Assembly (NCBI GenBank): GCA_036787835.1
Contig: DAIQON010000006.1
Coordinates: forward strand, 1 to 56,478
Length of the DNA stretch: 56,478 bases
Source: DAIQON01 sp036787835
GTDB taxonomy: Bacteria; Patescibacteriota; Saccharimonadia; Saccharimonadales; UBA4665
Reading direction: 5' to 3'
Below the pieces are notes generated by a model. The model worked only from the letters and a program-made list of their open reading frames with translations, ran no database searches and was not told where the DNA came from. Below, one piece after another: positions 51,086-56,478 of this stretch. Position numbers and translations under genes: made by a program. Within the stretch, counting starts at the first letter, position 1, and each line of letters opens with the position of its first letter.

Positions 51086-51661
51086 ATGTCGCGGCCATAT
51101 CGTCACTCAAAACGCAGAACTAAATCTGACGGACATGCCGTCTTCCCCCTTGTTCTTCTGTTAGCCTGCATTGTCTGGGCACATAAAGCGACTATTGCCA
51201 GAGTTGAGCATTTAATCCCTGCCGTATTATTGGCGGTAAGCGGAATAGTGGTCTTGATAATAATCTCCAGGCTTGTCGTCAGGATAAGGAGGTATAAGCG
51301 ACTACATAGCCCTACTACGATGATCATTGACAGTATGACTGGCCTGGAGTTTGAAGAGTACGTAGCAAAACTATTAAGGGATCAAGGCTATGAAAACGTA
51401 AGATTAACCGAAACCTATGATCTGGGCATAGATATTATTGCCGAAAAAGATGGCATTAAGTGGGGCATCCAAGCAAAACGCTATACTGGTTTAGTTAAAG
51501 CTGATGCAGTTCGCCAGGTAGTAACTGCCCTAAGGAGTTATAGCTGTGATAGAGCCATGGTTGTAACAAACAGTGTACTTAGCCAAACTGCAAAAAAACT
51601 TGCTAGAAGTAATGATTGCGTGCTGATAGATCGAAATATATTAATGAGATGGTCTACTTAA
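51086..51661 (+). CDS. Membrane-tethered Mrr-type restriction endonuclease
   Basis: From the ATG at 51086 (GAGGT eight bases upstream), the 191-residue protein has a basic N terminus and two TM helices (about 17-32 and 44-66). An Mrr-like nuclease domain follows: MTGLEFEEYVAKLLRDQGY, DLGIDIIAEKDGIKWGIQAK (D...QxK core of the PD-(D/E)XK fold) and AMVVTNSVLSQTAKKLA. Mrr-type enzymes cut modified foreign DNA. Membrane tethering suggests action on incoming DNA. Confidence 0.85.
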   Translation: MSRPYRHSKRRTKSDGHAVFPLVLLLACIVWAHKATIARVEHLIPAVLLAVSGIVVLIIISRLVVRIRRYKRLHSPTTMIIDSMTGLEFEEYVAKLLRDQGYENVRLTETYDLGIDIIAEKDGIKWGIQAKRYTGLVKADAVRQVVTALRSYSCDRAMVVTNSVLSQTAKKLARSNDCVLIDRNILMRWST

Positions 51662-51729
51662 TTGAAGATAAAATACTTATATTTGGTGCTGGAAATGCGA
51701 AAGAGGTTGCATCTGTCAGACTATCGGCT

Positions 51730-52350
51730 TTATCTTCCAAGTATACGTCGCATTCTGCTCGCGTTTGGCGAAGGAGTAAGTTCAGCTGCCTGTCCACTGC
51801 TCAGTAAGTTCAAGAATCTACTGGCAACTATCAGGAGTCTCTGTCCCTCTTCATTGCTAAACCTTCTTGGAGTAGGTAATTGGCGATCGCCAATCGTCAC
51901 ATCTACACGGTCTGGACGATCTAGGGCGCTTTTATAAGCGTACGTAGATAAGGCAACGTCTAATGGAAACCGAATACCAAACTCTTTAGTGCCTACTACT
52001 TTTTTACAAACTACCAACCGTACACCTGTATCAAATCCTTCAGCACGATCATGCTCCTCCGCAACTGCAAGGGACCAACTATTAGCTTCTTCCGTCTCAA
52101 CACCACTAGAATAGCCAGCTTCTGCTAACCACGTTTGTGTAGTTGGGCTAGGAAATGGCATACGTAATGCCATGCTTGTATTGCTGCCTAGACCTTTAAG
52201 TGTATATTGGTCTACACTACGCAACCAATCTACAAAACCTGCTTCTTGAGCTGCTAAATGTACTTGACCGCCGCTAAGCACGGTGGATGCTTCTTGAGCA
52301 GCTCTATGTTCATCAGTCCCCATAACGGGAACCAGTTCATGACTTGCCAT
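51730..52350 (-). CDS. Hypothetical protein, 206 aa
   Basis: Soluble protein with no recognised domain. A TATAAT lies nine bases before the ATG. Contains GVRLVVCKKVVGTKEFGIRF and an Arg-rich end (NASRMRRILGR). Function unknown. Confidence 0.6.
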   Translation of the reverse strand: MASHELVPVMGTDEHRAAQEASTVLSGGQVHLAAQEAGFVDWLRSVDQYTLKGLGSNTSMALRMPFPSPTTQTWLAEAGYSSGVETEEANSWSLAVAEEHDRAEGFDTGVRLVVCKKVVGTKEFGIRFPLDVALSTYAYKSALDRPDRVDVTIGDRQLPTPRRFSNEEGQRLLIVASRFLNLLSSGQAAELTPSPNASRMRRILGR

Positions 52351-52438
52351 AATACTTAGATTATAGCATATTATATAGCTATATGCAAGCTATACTGCTA
52401 TCGTCTATATACTAAGCCATACAAGGTATTTACCTTAA

Positions 52439-53017
52439 TCAAAGATGGCTGATTATGTTACTCACATTAAACAATAGCCCGAATAAGGCTATTAGATAAG
52501 CCAATGCTGCGCCTGCAATAAAAATAATCTGCATTCGTAAAAAGGTTGTATCAAGTTCTTCTGGTATGTCCGTCTGATGATCATTGGTCTTCTTACGCAA
52601 CTCACCCCAAGTCTGAATGCTATTGTCCAGAAATTCTCTCATTGCCCTATGTTTAGCTATAGCCCACTTCTTGTCATAACCTATAATGGTAAAATAGTAC
52701 TTGATTCCAAATCCCATAGAAATTAGCAAAAAAACTAAAGCCAATAGTATCAAGGTACTGACTGGTGTCGTTAAGGCATTGAAAAGATCTTGATTAGCAA
52801 CAGCAACCAACGTACCGGTTAGCAGAACGGTATCAATCAGCATTAATTGAGCACATAGCGCTCTCTCGGTCTCATTGGTTTCAGCGACAAAGTACTGGCT
52901 TGCTTCCGTAAACTTATGAACCTCATCGTTGAGGCGTGCGATGTGGTCTGGGTTACTTCTGTCGATTAGTCCTGTAGTAGCCACCGCTACCTTACTCTGC
53001 TTAGCTGTCCTGGGCAT
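52439..53017 (-). CDS. Four-TM membrane protein, 192 aa
   Basis: The protein has a 60-residue soluble N terminus and two paired TM helices (about 58-78 and 85-105). A cytoplasmic helical loop and a final pair or single long TM segment follow (FIAGAALAYLIALFGLLF). Its order is loosely like SLATT/Pycsar-type membrane effectors but I see no diagnostic motif. The start overlaps the end of the next minus-strand gene by 17 bases, so they are coupled. Confidence 0.6.
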   Translation of the reverse strand: MPRTAKQSKVAVATTGLIDRSNPDHIARLNDEVHKFTEASQYFVAETNETERALCAQLMLIDTVLLTGTLVAVANQDLFNALTTPVSTLILLALVFLLISMGFGIKYYFTIIGYDKKWAIAKHRAMREFLDNSIQTWGELRKKTNDHQTDIPEELDTTFLRMQIIFIAGAALAYLIALFGLLFNVSNIISHL

Positions 53018-53249
53018 TATTACTGTCCCCGGATTGCGGAGGTTGCGCAGACGGTGGCTTAGTTGTTGTTTCGGTTGGAGACACGTTCATAGGAATAGGC
53101 ATACCGATCATCTCACCGACTACTGCCGGAGATTGAGGCGCGTTACCTGCTGACGGAGCCTCTCCAGGAACCAAGTCCATAGGAGTATAGAAGCCAGTAC
53201 CTTTGACTACTCGAGGAACTTGATTATCGGTATTATCGCCATCACTCAT
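53001..53249 (-). CDS. Low-complexity Pro/Ser-rich protein, 82 aa
   Basis: TATAAT lies seven bases before the ATG, so it is probably leaderless. The protein is disordered-looking with Pro, Ser, Thr and Gln (PTETTTKPPSAQPPQSGDSN). It precedes the four-TM protein with a 17-base overlap, suggesting a two-gene operon. Function unknown. Confidence 0.55.
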   Translation of the reverse strand: MSDGDNTDNQVPRVVKGTGFYTPMDLVPGEAPSAGNAPQSPAVVGEMIGMPIPMNVSPTETTTKPPSAQPPQSGDSNNAQDS

Positions 53250-53297
53250 TACATTTATTATACCACTTTTTCTGCCGTAACAGGTTAAAATTAAGCT

Positions 53298-55457
53298 ATG
53301 ACTTGTATTAGATGTAGTCGTGAGTTTGAATTAGATAACGCCGCCGACAGATGCCCTCAGGCTGATGATATTGTGTGTCCTCGCTGCACACTTGTCGATC
53401 CCACGATGCACCGTTGCGACATGGTATGCCAAGCACGTATCATTAAGTTTATAAACCACCAACCACTAACTGATGGTTTCATGGGTTTTGGCTCAATGAC
53501 ACAGGTCACAACAACAACTGAAGAATTTCTTCCAAGCATTTTTCGTTTCATGTACGCTCAAGTGAGTTCGGTAAACATAGTGCTAAAAGAGATGAACAAG
53601 CTTTCTGTCGCGGTAAAGTTCCGTCTTGCTGGCAATTCATCACTTACTAGTCAGGCCTACGAAAAAGAAGACTGGAAAGCCATGCATCTGATTAAGGTGC
53701 TCGAGGATAACAATATAAACAATGTAGCAGACATCAAAGATCCCGTTCCCCTGTTAGTGGTCAGGCCACAACAATGGCTCTGTATAGCCCCCGAGACGCT
53801 TCGCCTGTCTATTGATGGAGCTGGCCAAATAGTAGTTATGTCTGATAGGCATGAGGAAATTGGTACGCCAGTGTCCGACCCACCACCAAGCGAACATGCG
53901 TTACTTGGAGATGATGGCAAACCACGAGATGCATATTCATACTACGGTGGTAAACTTAGCTCCATTTATGGCCAACTAGTACTGGATAAAGACTACGTTA
54001 TTGAGTTTGATATAGAGGCCACAAATCCACTATATACACTAGACTTCCTGTTCCCCTATCGGTATGTGGATCTGGAGAACATCTCAGTGTCCACCGCGCC
54101 CGATCAAGGTATTCGTGCGGTAGGACCATTGTACGCAGTAGCCGAACCCATGGTGTCTGACAAATTAACCCCGCAGCATGAATACAAGATCAACCGTGCT
54201 GACGATGAGCATCCAGACTTTGAAAAAGCAGGTCCATTCAGGGACACTCCGCCAATAATTGGGCTTCGAAGACCGCAGCCCAGGCGAATTAACAGCACCA
54301 CAACTTACCCCATTACCCTAGACAACTATGAACTGATCTCAATCCAGTTCCAGTTTGCGTTCATACCAAGCCAGCTTCCACACAATTTAATCGTGCAACC
54401 CAAAGTCACTGAGCGAGCCATACCGATACGGACATACGAACAGATGCAACTATTACCAGAGTACAGAGATTTTCTTATAGAATTTGATATTTTCAATGCC
54501 GACCACGATAACGATAGGGCGCTTGAGGTAGAGAGTGAGATAGTAGGCTATACCGACAGTGTCTCTGAGAGAGTTGAGGTGCCTAGGCTAGGCGGTGAAG
54601 GAGGACCTGCACGAAAAGTTATAAAACAATGCCCGCCATTAAAGTCAGGCATTTTAGAAGCCATGAGCGGACCGATGAACGCAACCCTCGCTTACAAGAT
54701 ATATGAAACTCAGGACGACAATAGAACACTCATTGCTTCGGGCAGTAAGACGGTGAGGCTGCTAGCCAACGATCAGATTATTTGGTCCTTAAAGGACGTG
54801 ACTAGCGGTGCAACGTATAACCTAGAACCAACTCTAGCAAGCTGGGTTGATCCTCACGACGAAGACGGTAAGCTCGATGCAGTACGGCTCGCAGCAAATA
54901 GCTTCCATCCTAACGGCAAACTTCGAGGCAATGCAGATAGCAGGGCTACACTTGAAGAACAGTCCCAAGACGTAAAAGCACTCTACGACTGCCTAAACCA
55001 AAAGTTCGGTATAGCTTACGGTGATCACCCACTTAATTATGGGTTCCAATATGGCGATCCCGCAACCGCACAGCGTATCCTAACAGCACCGCAAGTCCTT
55101 ATTAGTAAGACAGGTGTATGTATTGATTTTGTCATCCTATTTGCAAGTCTAATGGAAGGGCTCGGGATCAACCCATTTCTTATTGTTGACGAGACTCACG
55201 CGTTCCTGGGTTGGGGTGACTACAAGGGAGTTATTGATGATATGGGGTTCTTAGAAACAACGATGCTAGGTCAAAAGGACAAAGATGGTTCGTTGATTGA
55301 CTTCGAAACAGCTCAGGCATCAGCACGAGACTATTTCAGGGAAAACTTCATGTTCACAAACGACTCGTCAGTTCAGATGGGTATCAAAACACGATTTGGC
55401 AAAGTTTTAGTTGACCTTGAGGAAGCACGCAAAGAAGGTGGCGTCAGAAAAGAATAA
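53298..55457 (+). CDS. Zinc-ribbon and transglutaminase-like protein, 719 aa
   Basis: The N terminus has Cys pairs (CIRCSREF, then CPQ...CPRC and CDMVC) typical of a treble-clef or ribbon zinc site. A long beta-rich middle of unknown type follows. The C-terminal transglutaminase-like core shows Cys in KTGVCIDFVILFASLMEGLG and His in DETHAFLGWG, separated normally for a Cys-His protease/transglutaminase fold. TAAAAT lies six bases before the ATG. It is divergent from the 53001/52439 gene pair. Confidence 0.75.
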   Translation: MTCIRCSREFELDNAADRCPQADDIVCPRCTLVDPTMHRCDMVCQARIIKFINHQPLTDGFMGFGSMTQVTTTTEEFLPSIFRFMYAQVSSVNIVLKEMNKLSVAVKFRLAGNSSLTSQAYEKEDWKAMHLIKVLEDNNINNVADIKDPVPLLVVRPQQWLCIAPETLRLSIDGAGQIVVMSDRHEEIGTPVSDPPPSEHALLGDDGKPRDAYSYYGGKLSSIYGQLVLDKDYVIEFDIEATNPLYTLDFLFPYRYVDLENISVSTAPDQGIRAVGPLYAVAEPMVSDKLTPQHEYKINRADDEHPDFEKAGPFRDTPPIIGLRRPQPRRINSTTTYPITLDNYELISIQFQFAFIPSQLPHNLIVQPKVTERAIPIRTYEQMQLLPEYRDFLIEFDIFNADHDNDRALEVESEIVGYTDSVSERVEVPRLGGEGGPARKVIKQCPPLKSGILEAMSGPMNATLAYKIYETQDDNRTLIASGSKTVRLLANDQIIWSLKDVTSGATYNLEPTLASWVDPHDEDGKLDAVRLAANSFHPNGKLRGNADSRATLEEQSQDVKALYDCLNQKFGIAYGDHPLNYGFQYGDPATAQRILTAPQVLISKTGVCIDFVILFASLMEGLGINPFLIVDETHAFLGWGDYKGVIDDMGFLETTMLGQKDKDGSLIDFETAQASARDYFRENFMFTNDSSVQMGIKTRFGKVLVDLEEARKEGGVRKE

Positions 55458-55474
55458 CACCTTTAGGAATTATA

Positions 55475-56065
55475 CTATTTTGAAAGTACTAATGTCTTAG
55501 CTGGTTCACCTAGCCTTGGATATTTTTTAATACATTCGCTGATTATATCTCGAATTTTAGCTTCAATTATGGAAGTCGCTGGCTTTGAGAATATTTTCCC
55601 CTCTTTCAAACGGTCTGCTACCAACTGGTATGCTTCATCAATACCATTTAGATAGCAGTTTATGTTATTCGGATAATCTGGTTGGTCATTTATAGCTTCG
55701 CCATATATTCTTTCTATTCTCTGGAAGCCTGGAACTCCATCATGAAATCCCGCTAGACCTATGCCGTATCTGTCGATTTTATGCATCGTCATAGTTTCCT
55801 TGGCCATCTTACTGAGCTCCTCAAACGCAATGCCTAAGTCAATTAATCCTTTTGCCGAAGAAGCAAAATTATTCATAAAGGTGACGGTGTAGCTCGTATA
55901 AGCACCAGTAATCATAAGCGCAAGTTTGTCGTTTATTTTTCTCACCTTCTGCACTTTTTCAGGGGGAGTAATAGTTTTCCCTGTTTGAGGATCTTTATAG
56001 GTAGAAGGGTCGTCCCAACCTATGACTATATCGTTATCATTATAGGCAGCAACTACTAAGCTCAT
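55475..56065 (-). CDS. Hypothetical protein, possible Ntn-hydrolase-like fold
   Basis: The 196-residue protein starts MSLVVAAYNDNDIVIGWDDP and continues with VRKINDKLALMITGAYTSYT and RYGIGLAGFHDG. This recalls proteasome-beta or HslV-like Ntn folds, but the N-terminal nucleophile after Met is Ser rather than Thr. I treat this as a weak analogy. It converges with the transglutaminase-like gene, 17 bases away. Confidence 0.55.
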   Translation of the reverse strand: MSLVVAAYNDNDIVIGWDDPSTYKDPQTGKTITPPEKVQKVRKINDKLALMITGAYTSYTVTFMNNFASSAKGLIDLGIAFEELSKMAKETMTMHKIDRYGIGLAGFHDGVPGFQRIERIYGEAINDQPDYPNNINCYLNGIDEAYQLVADRLKEGKIFSKPATSIIEAKIRDIISECIKKYPRLGEPAKTLVLSK

Positions 56066-56296
56066 GCTTATAGCGTACCATCAAACTGGATAGCATTCCG
56101 CTCTTTCCCGTTGCTAGAACCCTCCTATTACTCAGCATTACCCGTAGTATTAGTTAAGCCGCCAAATATGTCAAAAATATTGCATAGTATTGCTTTATCT
56201 ACTAGTTTCCGTTAACATACCCTCATCAGTCGTAACAGTGGTGGGCTATGGAGGGCACTATGTATATAGCCAACTCAGTTCATCAGGTTAATCTTT

Positions 56297-56478
56297 TCCA
56301 GCATATATTTGGCACCTCTCGCACTTCAGAGATTATCAACTCAGTTATCGTTGTAGTCGGGCTATTCCTCGTGAGGGCAAAAGGTGCGTCCTTAAGCCAA
56401 ACGATACGGAGTCACCGTTTGTTATTAAGCTGTTTGAGCTACGTGCCCGTGGTACCTTGGAGGATATTCAGATTGTCG
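56297..56478 (+). pseudogene. Fragment of a site-specific recombinase, cut by window end
   Basis: From after a TAA near 56290 an open frame runs off the window. It reads FRDYQLSYRCSRAIPREGK, then SPFVIKLFELRARGTLED, which matches the segment after the resolvase domain of large serine recombinases (FELRA.GT). There is no start codon and the catalytic domain is absent upstream, so it is a 5'-truncated copy. Its family is a plausible source of the recombinase-like tails in the repeats. Confidence 0.5.

Noticed and set aside
52439..53017. Second Pycsar or SLATT effector
   Set aside because: Membrane topology is loosely similar, but no diagnostic motif and no nearby cyclase were found.

Overview
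The window looks like a piece of an environmental Candidatus Saccharibacteria (TM7) or related Patescibacteria chromosome. This rests on gene content and style: compact, moderately AT-rich DNA with many short unknown proteins, sortases without other Gram-positive anchoring genes, a heliorhodopsin, an ECF sigma factor paired with a DUF5667-like protein, a DUF1275 protein, and very few biosynthetic genes. TAA, TAG and TGA all behave as stops. I recognise no complete tRNA, no rRNA and no CRISPR array. No database search was possible, so family names come from motifs I could read.

Layout. 1-18 kb is chromosome-like: an ABC1/UbiB kinase operon, a Crp/Fnr regulator, an ABC-2 exporter, plsX, an MFS exporter, a beta-hydroxyacid dehydrogenase with a DUF1275 membrane protein, a PAS protein and many hypotheticals. 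18.7-20.8 kb holds a two-gene Pycsar-type antiphage module (class III cyclase plus membrane effector) next to a solo HsdR-N-like nuclease. 20.8-36.3 kb and 43.3-51 kb are accessory DNA. It contains about twenty short repeats, all in one orientation, whose reverse complement looks like a tRNA 3' end (T-loop, acceptor strand, CCA). A dozen minus-strand genes each have such a repeat just after the stop codon, which gives an integron-like, one-gene-per-unit layout, and several units carry decayed genes. Cargo includes an aldo/keto reductase, a YggT protein, a sortase with an ice-binding-like surface protein, a lytic transglycosylase, a heliorhodopsin, a Mug-type glycosylase with DUF488, a cupin and a broken PlsC-like gene.

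36.7-43.2 kb is a repeat-free cell-surface locus. A 54-residue LPATG peptide is translationally coupled to a hyaluronan-synthase-like glycosyltransferase, followed by a second sortase, a NodB deacetylase with carbohydrate-binding-like modules, a smaller protein with the same module, and a nucleotide-sugar dehydrogenase. 48.9-50.9 kb is a sigma/anti-sigma operon with small membrane proteins. 51-56 kb holds a membrane-tethered Mrr-type nuclease, several unknowns and a 719-residue zinc-ribbon/transglutaminase-like protein. The window closes in a fragment of a site-specific recombinase, a plausible source of the repeats.

Start sites: many genes lack a Shine-Dalgarno sequence and instead have a TANNNT box 6-7 bases before the ATG, which suggests leaderless mRNAs. 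I used this pattern to shorten several starts.
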